Assembly (NCBI RefSeq): GCF_902859725.1
Contig: NZ_CADIJP010000007.1
Span: 1-64,000, forward strand
Direction: 5' to 3'
DNA: 64,000 nucleotides
Source of the DNA: Achromobacter mucicolens
Lineage (GTDB): Bacteria; Pseudomonadota; Gammaproteobacteria; Burkholderiales; Burkholderiaceae_B
The notes beneath the pieces were generated by a model. It was not told the origin of the DNA. It made no database searches and worked only from the letters and a program-made list of their open reading frames with translations. A program made the translations under genes and the position numbers. Below, piece after piece: positions 34,115 through 43,235 of the stretch. The stretch's first letter is position 1, and the number at the start of each line of letters is the position of its first letter.

Positions 34115-34999
34115 ATGTTCGCCACGCTTCCCGTCACTGCGCTGCGCACGTTCGAGTCCGCCGCGCGGCTGCGCAGTTTCAAGCTGGCCGCAGCCGAACT
34201 CTCCGTCACCCCGACGGCGGTGTCGCATCAGGTCAAGGCGCTGGAACGCCATGTGGGGTGCGCGCTGTTCGATCGCGTGCCGCGCGGCGTGCGGCTGACC
34301 GACCAGGGGGCGCGCCTCTTTGCCGGCGTGCACGGCGCGTTGCTGGACGTGGCGCAGACGCTGGACGCCTTGCGGCCCGCGCCGGAATCCGGCGCGCTCA
34401 CCGTGTCCACGACGCATTCCTTTGCGGCGTTGTGGCTCGTGCCCCGGCTGGGGCGCTTTCACGAGGCCTACCCGCAGTATCAATTGCGTCTGGATACGTC
34501 GCCCGACCCCGTGGACCTGCTCAAAGACGCCAGCGTGGACGTCGCCATCCGCTACAGCCGCGCGCGCTATCCCGCATTGCACGCGGCCTGCGCGCTGCCC
34601 GAATGGTTCGGGGTATATGGCGCGCCGGCGCAGGTTGCCCGCGCGGGCCGGCGGGCGCCGGCCCTGGTGACGGTGCGCTGGCGCGACTCGCCCTTGTACG
34701 AACAGGGGTGGCAGGCGTGGTGCGAAGCTGCCGGCCTGCCGGCATGGAAGCGGCCGGTGGCGGAGCACGCCTATACCGAGGAACACTACGCGCTGCAGGC
34801 CGCCATTGCCGGGCAGGGCCTGGTGCTGGCCAGTTCGGTGATGGTGTCCGACAGCGTGGCCGCGGGCACGCTCGCGCCTTATCGGCCCGAGGTCCGGGTG
34901 CCGGGCGCGGCCTACACTGCGCTGTGCGCGCCGGGGCGCGAGCGTCATCCGCCCGTCAAGGCATTCCTTGCATGGTTGCGCAAGGCCTTCCAAGGCTAG
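34115..34999 (+). CDS. LysR-family regulator (GcvA-like)
   Basis: 294 residues. N-terminal winged helix LPVTALRTFESAARLRSFKLAAAELSVTPTAVSHQVKALERHVGCALFDRVPRGVRLTDQG, then a periplasmic-binding-like effector domain (STTHSFAALWLVPRLGRFHEAYPQYQLRLDTS). This DNA-binding helix resembles the GcvA subgroup. The ATG at 34115 is chosen for its AGGA site nine bases upstream; an ATG at 34085 is in frame. Divergent from the FMN reductase gene. Confidence 0.86.
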   Translation: MFATLPVTALRTFESAARLRSFKLAAAELSVTPTAVSHQVKALERHVGCALFDRVPRGVRLTDQGARLFAGVHGALLDVAQTLDALRPAPESGALTVSTTHSFAALWLVPRLGRFHEAYPQYQLRLDTSPDPVDLLKDASVDVAIRYSRARYPALHAACALPEWFGVYGAPAQVARAGRRAPALVTVRWRDSPLYEQGWQAWCEAAGLPAWKRPVAEHAYTEEHYALQAAIAGQGLVLASSVMVSDSVAAGTLAPYRPEVRVPGAAYTALCAPGRERHPPVKAFLAWLRKAFQG

Positions 35000-35126
35000 T
35001 GGCCGGCCGCACGCGGCATTCGTGGTGCGCGCACGCGCGGCGGGACAGGATGCGCACGAGCGGGTACATTGACGTCGCCGCCCGTGTGCGGCGTTCGCGT
35101 TGTCAGACTACGGAGTACGCCCCGCC

Positions 35127-36032
35127 GTGAACCGATTCCATGAAATGACGGTATTTCTTGCGGTTGCCGACGCGGGCGGCTTTGCCGCGGCAGCGCGCCG
35201 GCTGGAGATGTCCGCGCCCAGCGTCACGCGCAGCGTCGCCGCGCTCGAACGCCGCCTGGGCGCCTTGCTGCTGGTGCGCACGACGCGCAGCCTGCGCCTG
35301 ACCGAGGCCGGCCAGCGCTACGCCGCCGATTGCCGCCGCATCCTCGACGAGGTCGAGCAGGCCGATGACGCCGCGGCGGGCGCGATGGCGGTGCCGCGCG
35401 GCGCGCTGTCCATCACCGCGCCCGCGCTGTTCGGCGAGCTGCACGTGATGCCGGCGGTGCTGGGCTATCTGCGCGGGCATCGCCAGGTGTCGCTGCGCGC
35501 ACTGCTGGTGGACCGCGTGGTGAACCTGGTGGACGAGGACATCGACGTGGCCGTGCGCATCGGTGCGCTGCCGGACTCGTCGCTGACGGCGGTGCCGGTG
35601 GGCCACGTGCGCCGGGTGGTGTGCGCCGCGCCGGGATTCCTGAGCGCCCATGGCGAGCCGGCCGACCCCGAATCGCTGCATCGCTTCTGCACCATCACCG
35701 CGGCCATGGAAGGCCGCGGGCCGCAATGGCGCTTCCTGCAGGACGGCCAGAGCCTTCGCTTGAACATGCAGTCGCAATTGACCGTCACCTCGTTCCAGGC
35801 GGCCGTGGCGGCTGCCCGGGAAGGCTGGGGCCTGACCCAGGTGATGTCCTATCAGGTGGCCCCGCACCTGGCCAGCGGCGCCTTGCAGGTGGTGCTGCGC
35901 GACTTCGAGATGCCGCCCGTGCCCGTCCATCTGGTGTATCCGGAAGGGCGGAAAAGCTCGGCCAAGGTGCGCAGCTTTGTCGATTTCTGTGTCGAGGCGC
36001 TGCGCCGCGACCTGGCGGCGCTGCCAGCCTGA
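35127..36032 (+). CDS. LysR-family regulator
   Basis: 301 residues. Starts with the GTG at 35127 (MNRFHEMTVFLAVADAGGFAAAARRLEMSAPSVTRSVAALERRLGALLLVRTTRSLRLTEAG), the usual beginning for this subgroup; an in-frame TTG at 35100 is less likely. The effector domain has RGALSITAPALFGELHVMPAVLGYL. Genes of this kind often control glutathione S-transferase or quinone-stress genes; the next genes downstream on the same strand are a GST and a PNPOx-like protein. Confidence 0.86.
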   Translation: MNRFHEMTVFLAVADAGGFAAAARRLEMSAPSVTRSVAALERRLGALLLVRTTRSLRLTEAGQRYAADCRRILDEVEQADDAAAGAMAVPRGALSITAPALFGELHVMPAVLGYLRGHRQVSLRALLVDRVVNLVDEDIDVAVRIGALPDSSLTAVPVGHVRRVVCAAPGFLSAHGEPADPESLHRFCTITAAMEGRGPQWRFLQDGQSLRLNMQSQLTVTSFQAAVAAAREGWGLTQVMSYQVAPHLASGALQVVLRDFEMPPVPVHLVYPEGRKSSAKVRSFVDFCVEALRRDLAALPA

Positions 36033-36048
36033 CTGGTTTATTTCATTT

Positions 36049-36069
36049 CCGGCAAGAGTGTCTTGCCGG
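36049..36069 (+). terminator. Stem-loop after the LysR gene
   Basis: CCGGCAAGA (36049-36057) pairs perfectly with TCTTGCCGG (36061-36069) across a three-base loop, 16 bp after the LysR stop. No T-run follows on this strand. It probably ends or weakens transcription before the GST gene. Confidence 0.5.
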
Positions 36070-36136
36070 CGCCGGCCGTTCTCCATTGGCGCGGGCAGGC
36101 CCAAGATGGTGGCTCGAATCCACCTGAGAGCTTCCG

Positions 36137-36799
36137 ATGCCATCCACCTCCTCGCAATCCGCCCCGGCGCAAGCCGCCGCTCCGCTCAAGTTCTACAGCT
36201 TCGCGCTTTCCGGCCACGCGCATCGTGTCGCGCTGATGCTGTCGCTGCTGGACGTGCCGCACCAACGTATCGACGTGGATCTGCGTCAGCGTGAGCAGAA
36301 GCGTCCCGAATTCCTGGCGCTCAACTCCTTTGGCCAGGTGCCCGTTATCGACGACAACGGCGTGGTGGTGGCTGACTCCACCGCCATCCTGGTGTACCTG
36401 GCCAAGCGCTACGGCGGCGGGGCCTGGCTGCCCGAGGATGCGGCGGGCGCCGCGGCCGTGCAGCGCTGGTTGTCGGTGGCGTCCGGGCCGCTGGCTGGCG
36501 GTCCGGCGTCGGCGCGGCTGGTGACGCTGTTTGGCGCGCCGCTGGATGTCGACGCCACGCTGGCGCGCGCGCACGCGCTGCTTGCCGTGATGGAAGGCGA
36601 ACTCGCGCAGCGCGACTTCCTGGCCGGTACCGAGCCGACCATCGCCGATGTGGCCTGCTATGCCTACGTGGCGCATGCGCCTGAAGGCAACGTGTCGCTG
36701 GCGGACTATCCGCGGATCCGCGCGTGGTTGACCCGCATCGAGAACCTGCCGCGCTTCGTTCCCATGGAATCGTCGCCGGTGGGCCTGCTGGCCGCCTGA
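36137..36799 (+). CDS. Glutathione S-transferase
   Basis: 220-residue cytosolic GST. The thioredoxin-like N-domain (FYSFALSGHAHRVALMLSLLDVPHQRIDVDL ... SFGQVPVIDDNGVVVADSTAILVYLAKRY) contains the cis-Pro and ADS glutathione-binding motifs. The helical C-domain includes FLAGTEPTIADVACYAYVAHAPEG with the N-capping motif. Ser24 in ALSGHAHR is the probable activating residue. Thirty bases upstream of the PNPOx-like gene, so probably one operon. Confidence 0.88.
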   Translation: MPSTSSQSAPAQAAAPLKFYSFALSGHAHRVALMLSLLDVPHQRIDVDLRQREQKRPEFLALNSFGQVPVIDDNGVVVADSTAILVYLAKRYGGGAWLPEDAAGAAAVQRWLSVASGPLAGGPASARLVTLFGAPLDVDATLARAHALLAVMEGELAQRDFLAGTEPTIADVACYAYVAHAPEGNVSLADYPRIRAWLTRIENLPRFVPMESSPVGLLAA

Positions 36800-36829
36800 T
36801 TCCCTCCAATCGACCGCGAGGACATTGCC

Positions 36830-37801
36830 ATGAACCTTCCCGAAAACGTCACGCCGTCGCCCTGGCACGCGGGTGAACTGCAACTGCAGAAGCACGCGGG
36901 CGTTGCCGCGCGCATGGACATGGTCGGCCGCAAGGTCATCCGCGACTACATGCCCGATCAGCACCGGGAATTCTTCGCGCAGCTGCCGTTCGTGGTGGCC
37001 GGCGCGGTCGACGACCACGGCGATCCCTGGGCCGGCATCCTGGAAGGGCAGCCGGGCTTTGCCGTGTCGCCGGACCCGCACACGCTGCGCATCGCCGCCA
37101 TGCCGGACGCGGACGACCCGTTGCGCGCGGGACTGGGACTGGGCAAGGCGGTGGGATTGCTGGGCATCGAGCTGCACACCCGGCGGCGCAACCGCATGAA
37201 CGGCCGAATCGCGGCCTGGGATGGCAAGCGCTTTGACGTGGCGGTGGCGCAGTCGTTTGGCAACTGTCCGCAGTACATCCAGTCTCGCGAATTCTTCTTT
37301 GCGCGTTCGCCCTCGCTGCGCTTTGCCGCCGCGCCGCAGGAACGCGCGGGGCTGGACGACGCGGCGCGCGCCCTGATCTCGGTGTCCGACACCTTCTTTG
37401 TCGCCAGCTATGCGGACCGCGATGAAAGCGAGGGCGGACGCGCCGTCGATGTCTCGCACCGGGGCGGCAAGCCTGGCTTCGTGCGGGTGGACGGCGACGT
37501 GCTGACCATTCCGGACTTCTCGGGCAACCGGTTCTTCAACACGCTGGGCAATCTGGCCGCCAATCCCGTCGCGGGGCTGCTGTTCATCGACTTCGAACGC
37601 GGCGACGTGCTGCAACTGACGGGAAGGGCGGAGGTGATTCTGGACAGCCCGGAAATCTCGGCCTTCCAGGGTGCCGAACGCCTGTGGCGCGTGCATGTGC
37701 GCCGGGTGGTCTGGCGGCCCGGCGCGCTGGCCTTGCGCTGGCGCTTCGATGCCTGGTCGCCCACGGCATTGGCGACGGGGCGCTGGCCTGCCGCGACCTA
37801 G
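36830..37801 (+). CDS. Pyridoxamine 5'-phosphate oxidase-like flavin-binding protein
   Basis: 323 residues in which two split-barrel halves can be traced. The first runs around REFFAQLPFVVAGAVDDHGDPWAGILEGQPGFA. The second runs around DTFFVASYADRDESEGGRAVDVSHRGGKPGFVRVDGDVLTIPDFSGNRFFNTLGNLAANPVAGLLFIDF. The second half has the classic FMN-binding PNPOx-like sequence. Such proteins are often paired with GSTs and redox enzymes and are sometimes fused to ferredoxin-NADP reductase domains; that reductase part is absent here. Function unknown, redox-related. Ends in a four-base overlap with the convergent HxlR gene. Confidence 0.8.
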   Translation: MNLPENVTPSPWHAGELQLQKHAGVAARMDMVGRKVIRDYMPDQHREFFAQLPFVVAGAVDDHGDPWAGILEGQPGFAVSPDPHTLRIAAMPDADDPLRAGLGLGKAVGLLGIELHTRRRNRMNGRIAAWDGKRFDVAVAQSFGNCPQYIQSREFFFARSPSLRFAAAPQERAGLDDAARALISVSDTFFVASYADRDESEGGRAVDVSHRGGKPGFVRVDGDVLTIPDFSGNRFFNTLGNLAANPVAGLLFIDFERGDVLQLTGRAEVILDSPEISAFQGAERLWRVHVRRVVWRPGALALRWRFDAWSPTALATGRWPAAT

Positions 37802-38256
37802 CGGCTGTCTTGCGCCACCTTGCGCACGACCGTGTCGCCGGGGCGCAGCGGCCGGCCGTCCTGCGCGCGGATCTCCATGCGTTGCACCGGCTGGCCGCGC
37901 TGGCGATCGATCAACGTCGAGTGTGCCTCGTCCGGCCCGAAGTAGTGGTCCTCGCCCCATTGGCGCAACCCGACGATCACCGGAAACAGCGCCTCGCCTT
38001 TTTCCGTCAACACGTATTCCTGATACGCGCTGCCGTCGGACGCCGGGGCGACCGCCAGGATGCCGTGCGCGACCAGCGTGCGCAGCCGGTCGCTCAGGAT
38101 GTTCTTTGCCATGCCCAGGTTCTTCTGGAATTCGCCAAACCGGCGCAGGCCGTCGAAGGCGTCCCGCACGATAAGCAGCGACCACCAGTCGCCAATGGCG
38201 TCGAGCGAGCGCGCGACCGGACAGGCGGCGCCTTCAAGGCTGGTGCGTTTGACCAT
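37798..38256 (-). CDS. HxlR-family transcriptional regulator
   Basis: 152-residue winged-helix regulator. The family marker CPVARSLDAIGDWWSLLIVRDAFDGLRRFGEFQKNLGMAKNILSDRLRTLVAHGIL holds the single redox-sensing cysteine (Cys12) and the recognition helix. Many members sense aldehydes, quinones or oxidants through that cysteine. Divergent from the MFS transporter at 38349, with twin 17-bp repeats between them that look like its operators. Confidence 0.88.
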   Translation of the reverse strand: MVKRTSLEGAACPVARSLDAIGDWWSLLIVRDAFDGLRRFGEFQKNLGMAKNILSDRLRTLVAHGILAVAPASDGSAYQEYVLTEKGEALFPVIVGLRQWGEDHYFGPDEAHSTLIDRQRGQPVQRMEIRAQDGRPLRPGDTVVRKVAQDSR

Positions 38257-38288
38257 GCGGACTCCTTGCGCTGGCTGATGGTGAAGTT

Positions 38289-38339
38289 GGTTGCATTATA
38301 AAACCTCATGAACTAGCATTCTGGTTTCGTTATAAAACC
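38289..38339. promoter_or_regulatory. Twin HxlR-type operators
   Basis: Two near-identical 17-mers in direct orientation: GGTTGCATTATAAAACC (38289-38305) and GGTTTCGTTATAAAACC (38323-38339). Their outer arms GGTTT and AAACC are self-complementary, so each is itself a palindrome. Their starts are 34 bp apart (about three helical turns), so a dimer on each would sit on the same face. The TATAAA cores could also be -10 elements of the two divergent promoters. Confidence 0.7.
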
Positions 38340-38348
38340 AGATAGATC

Positions 38349-39587
38349 ATGACGCCAACCACCCGACCCGGCGCGCCGGGGTACGACGAGACACCCTCGA
38401 TGCCGCCCGCGCTGGTGCTGCTGCTGGCCGCGGCCTGCGCCCTGAGCGTTGCCAACGTGTATTACGCACAGCCGCTGCTCGATGCGATCGGCCGCGAGTT
38501 CCGCATGGACGAGGGTGCGGTGGGCATCGTCGTCACGGCCACGCAACTGGGCTGCGCGCTCGCACTGTTCTTCGTGGTGCCGCTGGGCGACCTGCTGGAC
38601 CGGCGGCGATTGATGCTGGCGCAGCTGGCACTGCTGGTGCTGGCCCTGGCGGCGGTGGCGGCGTCGGCAAGTTCGCCCTGGCTGCTGGCCGGCATGGTGG
38701 CGTTGGGCTTGCTGGGTACGGCGATGACGCAGGGCCTGCTTGCGCTGTCCGCGGCCCTGGCCGCACCGGCGGAGCGCGGGCGCGTGGTGGGCGCGGCGCA
38801 GGGCGGGGTGGTGATCGGCCTGTTGCTGGCCCGCACGCTGGCCGGCGCCCTGGCGGATCTGTGGGGCTGGCGCGCGGTCTACGTGGTGTCGGCCTGCCTT
38901 TCGGCGGTGCTGGCGCTGGTGCTGGCCCGCTGGCTGCCGCGGCGGCGCCTGCCCGTGGCCGGGCTGGGATACGGGGCGCTGCTGCGCTCCGTCTTCACGT
39001 TGCTGGCGACCGAGCGCGTGCTGCGCGTGCGCGGCATGATCGCGCTCTTGATGTTCGCCGCGTTCGGCGCGTTCTGGACGGCGCTGGTGCTGCCGCTGAG
39101 CGCGCCGCCGCATTCGCTGTCGCACACGGCGGTGGGGGCATTCGGATTGGTAGGCGTCGCGGGCGTGCTGATGGCGGCGCGCGCCGGCCGTCTGGCCGAC
39201 GCCGGGCACGGCCAGCGCACCACCGCGCTGGGCTTGGCCCTGCTGTGCGTGGCCTGGGTTCCCATTGCCTTGCTGGACCACAGCCTGTGGCTGCTTGCAC
39301 TGGGCGTGCTGGTGCTGGACCTGGCGGCGCAGGCGCTGCACGTGACCAACCAGGCCATGATCTTCAGCATCAGCGCGCAGGCGCACAGCCGCCTGGTTGC
39401 GGGCTACATGATGTTCTACGCCGTGGGCAGCGGCCTGGGCTCGATTGCCGCGACGGCCGTGTATGCGCGCGCCGGGTGGCTGGGCGTTTGCGCGTTGGGC
39501 GCAGGCATCAGCGTGGCGGCGTTGGTGTTCTGGGCGGCGACGGCGCCGCGCGCGAACTGTGTGGGGCAGGGGCGGGCGCGCGTCTGA
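38349..39587 (+). CDS. MFS transporter
   Basis: 412-residue, twelve-helix efflux protein. Start-of-family motif LSVANVYYAQPLLDAIGREF, loop 2-3 signature GDLLDRRRLMLAQ, and VGAAQGGVVIGLLLARTLAGALADLWGWRAVY in helices 4-5 (antiporter motif C region). The subgroup is annotated generally as a drug or metabolite exporter; the substrate is unknown. Likely repressed by the divergent HxlR protein. Confidence 0.87.
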   Translation: MTPTTRPGAPGYDETPSMPPALVLLLAAACALSVANVYYAQPLLDAIGREFRMDEGAVGIVVTATQLGCALALFFVVPLGDLLDRRRLMLAQLALLVLALAAVAASASSPWLLAGMVALGLLGTAMTQGLLALSAALAAPAERGRVVGAAQGGVVIGLLLARTLAGALADLWGWRAVYVVSACLSAVLALVLARWLPRRRLPVAGLGYGALLRSVFTLLATERVLRVRGMIALLMFAAFGAFWTALVLPLSAPPHSLSHTAVGAFGLVGVAGVLMAARAGRLADAGHGQRTTALGLALLCVAWVPIALLDHSLWLLALGVLVLDLAAQALHVTNQAMIFSISAQAHSRLVAGYMMFYAVGSGLGSIAATAVYARAGWLGVCALGAGISVAALVFWAATAPRANCVGQGRARV

Positions 39588-39604
39588 CGACGTGCGCGCC
39601 CGCC
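39571..39604. terminator. Bidirectional GC-rich terminator hairpin
   Basis: GGCGGGCGCGC (39571-39581) pairs perfectly with GCGCGCCCGCC (39594-39604). It lies across the stop codon of the MFS gene and just before the convergent acyl-CoA dehydrogenase stop. There is no T-run on either side. An 11-bp all-GC stem between convergent genes is probably a shared transcription barrier. Confidence 0.5.
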
Positions 39605-39614
39605 GCTTGCCGGG

Positions 39615-41384
39615 TTACGGCTGAACCTCGTACTCCGCCGTGCCCAGCACCACCGCCGCCAGGCCCGGCGCCTGCGTCAGCTTGTGCAGCGCAAAGCATT
39701 GCGCAGTGGCGATCTTGGCGCTGTGGAAGTCCGGGTCTTCGGCCTGCAGGTCCAGGCTGGCCAGCAGCGCGCGGGCCATCTGCCAGCCGGCGAAGGTCGT
39801 GCCCGCCAGCAGCAGGTAGGGCACCGCCGCGCCAAAGACCGCGTTGGGATTGCCGGCCGCGTTGGCAAGAATGAACTCGACCGCGCTGGCCAGCGCTTCG
39901 CGGGCCTCGCGCAGCGGCTTGAGCATGCGGGCGGCGGCGGGCTCGCTGCGGGCTTGCAGGTCGGCCTCGGTCTGGCGGACCGCGTCCAGCAAGGCGCGCG
40001 CCACGGCGCCGCCGTCGCGCAGCGTCTTGCGGCCGACCAGGTCGTTGGCCTGGATGGCGGTCGTGCCTTCATAGATGGTCAGGATGCGCGCGTCGCGGTA
40101 GTACTGCGCCGCGCCGGTCTCTTCGATGAAGCCCATGCCGCCGTGCACCTGCACGCCCAGGCTGGCCACGTCGATCGACATTTCGGTGCACCAGCCCTTG
40201 ACGATCGGCACCAGGAATTCCTGGATCGCCAGGTGGCGCTTGCGCTCGTCCGCATCCGGGCTGGCATGCGCCAGGTCCGCATGGCCCGCGGTCACGTAGG
40301 CTAGCGCGCGGCCGGCTTCGGTCAGGGCGCGCATGGTGCCCAGCATGCGGCGCACGTCCGGATGCTGGATGATGGGCACGGCCTCGCGCGACGAGCCGTC
40401 CACGGGGCGGCTCTGCACGCGGTCGGCGGCGTACGCCACCGCATGCTGGTAGGCGCGGTCGGCGATGGCGATGCCTTGCACGCCGACGGCATAACGCGCG
40501 GCGTTCATCATGATGAACATGGCGTCCAGGCCGCGGTTTTCCTGGCCGACCAGGTAGCCCAGCGCGCCGCCGCCGTCGCCGAACTGAAGCGTGCAGGTGG
40601 GGCTGGCCTTGATGCCCAGCTTGTGCTCGATGGACACGCAGGCCACGTCGTTGCGCGCACCCAGCGAGCCGTCTTCATTGACCAGGAACTTGGGCACCAG
40701 GAAGAGCGAAATGCCCTTCACGCCGTCGGGTGCGTCCGGCAGGCGGGCCAGGACCAGATGCAGGATGTTCTCGGCCAGGTCGTGCTCGCCGTAGGTGATG
40801 AAGATCTTGGTGCCCGACAGGCGGTAGGTGCCGTCGCCCATCGGTTGCGCGCGCGTGCGGATCATGGCCAGGTCCGAACCGGCCTGGGGCTCGGTCAGGT
40901 TCATGGTGCCGGTCCATTGGCCGGAAATCATGGGGCCGATGAAGCGCTCGCGCAATTCGGGCGAGCCGGCCGTCATCAGGGCCTCGATGGCGCCGTTGGT
41001 CAGCAGCGGGCACAGTGCGAACGACAGGTTGGCGGCGTTCAGCATTTCAGAGCAGGGCGAGCCGATCAGGCCGGGCAGTCCCTGGCCGCCGTATTCGGTG
41101 GGGTGGGCCAGGCCTTGCCAGCCGGCGTCCGCGTATTGGCGAAAGGCCTCTTTGAACCCTGGGGCGGTGGTCACCGCACCGTCGTGCCAGGCGCTGGGGT
41201 CGCGGTCGGCCGGATGGTTCAGCGGCGCCAGCACTTGCGCGGCGAAGTGGGCGGATTCTTCCAGCACGGCCTGGGCGGTGTCGGGCGTGGCCTCCTCGAA
41301 ACCGGGCTGGGCGGCCACCTGCGGCAGGCCGGCCAGATGGTTCAACACGAACAGCATGTCTTTCACGGGGGCTTGGTACGTCAT
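39615..41384 (-). CDS. Acyl-CoA dehydrogenase (DmdC-like)
   Basis: 589-residue FAD enzyme introducing a 2,3 double bond into an acyl-CoA. The long form has an extra C-terminal domain like 3-methylmercaptopropionyl-CoA dehydrogenase DmdC and related enzymes. Substrate-loop motif GTMNLTEPQAGSDLAMIRTRA, catalytic Glu439 in TIYEGTTAIQANDLVGRK. It lies 35 bp downstream of an acyl-CoA ligase on the same strand. A DmdB/DmdC type pair is suggested, but long-chain or branched acyl substrates are equally possible. Confidence 0.87.
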   Translation of the reverse strand: MTYQAPVKDMLFVLNHLAGLPQVAAQPGFEEATPDTAQAVLEESAHFAAQVLAPLNHPADRDPSAWHDGAVTTAPGFKEAFRQYADAGWQGLAHPTEYGGQGLPGLIGSPCSEMLNAANLSFALCPLLTNGAIEALMTAGSPELRERFIGPMISGQWTGTMNLTEPQAGSDLAMIRTRAQPMGDGTYRLSGTKIFITYGEHDLAENILHLVLARLPDAPDGVKGISLFLVPKFLVNEDGSLGARNDVACVSIEHKLGIKASPTCTLQFGDGGGALGYLVGQENRGLDAMFIMMNAARYAVGVQGIAIADRAYQHAVAYAADRVQSRPVDGSSREAVPIIQHPDVRRMLGTMRALTEAGRALAYVTAGHADLAHASPDADERKRHLAIQEFLVPIVKGWCTEMSIDVASLGVQVHGGMGFIEETGAAQYYRDARILTIYEGTTAIQANDLVGRKTLRDGGAVARALLDAVRQTEADLQARSEPAAARMLKPLREAREALASAVEFILANAAGNPNAVFGAAVPYLLLAGTTFAGWQMARALLASLDLQAEDPDFHSAKIATAQCFALHKLTQAPGLAAVVLGTAEYEVQP

Positions 41385-41419
41385 GGCGTAGGCGCTCCTG
41401 GTTTTATGGAATTAGCGGA

Positions 41420-43075
41420 TCAGGCTGGCTTGCCGGGGTCGGCCACGTCGATGGCGGACGTGGCGCCGACGGCGGCGCGCAGCTCGAATTTCTGGATCTT
41501 GCCGGTGGAGGTCTTGGGCAGTTCACCGAAGCGCACCGCGCGCGGCACCTTGAAGCCCGACAACAGCAGCTTGCAGTGCGCGATGATTTCCTCGGCGGTG
41601 GCGGTGCAGCCGGGCTTGAGCTCGACGAAGGCGCAGGGCGTCTCGCCCCATTTGGGATCCGGCATCGCCACGACGGCCACGGCCGCCACGGCGGGATGCC
41701 GGTAAAGCGCGTCCTCGACCTCGATGCTGGAGATGTTCTCGCCGCCCGAGATGATGATGTCCTTGCTGCGGTCCTTGATGCGGACATAGCCGTCGGCCGT
41801 CATCACGCCCAGGTCGCCGGTGTGGAACCAGCCGCCGGCAAAGGCGTCCTCGGTCGCGCGGGCGTTCTTCAGGTAGCCCTTCATGCAGATGTTGCCGCGG
41901 AACATGACTTCGCCGATGGTCTGTTCATCGGCCGGCACCTCCTGCATGGTGTCGGGATCGCGCACCGAGACGCCGGCCTGCAGGTGATAGCGCACGCCCT
42001 GGCGGGCGGTCAGCAACGCGCGGCGCTCGGGGTCCAGCGCGTCCCAGGCGTCCTGGTGGGCGCAGACCGCGGCGGGTCCATAGACCTCGGTCAGGCCGTA
42101 GACGTGGGTGAGCTCAAAGCCGATCTCGCGCATCTTGTCGATCACGGCCGGCGCGGGCGCGGCGCCCGCCACCATGGTGCGCACGGTGTGGGTGATGCCG
42201 GCGCGCAGCTCGGCCGGGGCGTTGGCCAGCGCGCTTTGCACGATGGGCGCGCCGCAGTAGTGCGTGACGCCTTCGTCGCGGATCAGGTCGAACACCGTCT
42301 TCGGGTCGAACTTGCGCAGGCAGACGTTCACGCCCGCGCGCGCCGCGATGGTCCAGGCAAAGCACCAGCCATTGCAATGAAAGAGCGGCAGCGTCCACAG
42401 GTAGACAGGATGCTTGGGCATGTCCCATTCGAGGATGTTGCTGACCGCGTTCAGGTAGGCGCCGCGGTAGTGGTAGACCACGCCTTTCGGATCGCCCGTG
42501 GTGCCGGACGTGTAGTTCAGTGCGATGGCGTCCCATTCGTCGGCGGGCGGCTTCCAGTCGTAGGTAGCGGGCGCGGCCGCCAGGAAGTCCTCGTAGTCGG
42601 TGGCGCCCGGCAGCGTGGCGGCAGCGCTTTCCAGGTCGTGCACCGAAATGATCTTCAGATGCGGAAATTCGGCGCGGGCGCGCTGGGCGATGTCGGCGTA
42701 TTCGGTGTCGACGATCAGCGCCCGGGCTTCGCCGTGGCCCAGCATGAACAGCACGCTGGGCGCGTCCAGGCGGGTGTTCAGGGTGTTCAGCACGGCGCCC
42801 AGCATGGGCACGCCAAAGTGCGCCTCGACCATGGCGGGAATGTTGGGCAGCATGACGGCGACCGTTTCGCCGCGCTGGATGCCGGCCTGGGCCAAGGCGC
42901 CGGCCAGGCGCTGGGCGCGTTCATAGGTCTGCGCCCAGGTCCGGCGGACCTTGCCGTGGACGATGGCCAGCCGCTGGCCATAGACTTGCGCCGCCCGGGC
43001 AATGAAATCCACGGGGGTCAGAGCTTCGTAGTTGGCCTCGCGGCGTTCAAGGCCGTGATCGAACATGCCGGTCAT
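41420..43075 (-). CDS. Acyl-CoA synthetase (DmdB-like)
   Basis: 551-residue adenylate-forming ligase. P-loop NYTSGTTGDPKGVVYHYRG, A5 motif HVYGLTEVYGPAAVC, A7 GWFHTGDLGVMTADGYVRIKDRSKDIIISGGENISSIEVE and the C-terminal catalytic Lys in LPKTSTGKIQKFELR are complete. Sequence pattern places it in the DmdB/medium-chain group. The ATG at 43075 is the usual start (MTGMFDHGLERREANYEALTP). Divergent from a Crp/Fnr regulator at 43236, which may control this ligase/dehydrogenase operon. Confidence 0.88.
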   Translation of the reverse strand: MTGMFDHGLERREANYEALTPVDFIARAAQVYGQRLAIVHGKVRRTWAQTYERAQRLAGALAQAGIQRGETVAVMLPNIPAMVEAHFGVPMLGAVLNTLNTRLDAPSVLFMLGHGEARALIVDTEYADIAQRARAEFPHLKIISVHDLESAAATLPGATDYEDFLAAAPATYDWKPPADEWDAIALNYTSGTTGDPKGVVYHYRGAYLNAVSNILEWDMPKHPVYLWTLPLFHCNGWCFAWTIAARAGVNVCLRKFDPKTVFDLIRDEGVTHYCGAPIVQSALANAPAELRAGITHTVRTMVAGAAPAPAVIDKMREIGFELTHVYGLTEVYGPAAVCAHQDAWDALDPERRALLTARQGVRYHLQAGVSVRDPDTMQEVPADEQTIGEVMFRGNICMKGYLKNARATEDAFAGGWFHTGDLGVMTADGYVRIKDRSKDIIISGGENISSIEVEDALYRHPAVAAVAVVAMPDPKWGETPCAFVELKPGCTATAEEIIAHCKLLLSGFKVPRAVRFGELPKTSTGKIQKFELRAAVGATSAIDVADPGKPA

Positions 43076-43235
43076 GCTTGTCTCCAATGGGGCGGGTTGA
43101 CCCCTTATCAAGTCCGCGGGGTGTTGATCCCCGTCGCTTGCCCTAGCTTATGGCCGGCTGGAAAATGGCGTCTGTCGCCTGCATGACAGACCCCCGGCCG
43201 GTTGCGCATTCCCCAAGTTTTACACGGTTCTTCCC

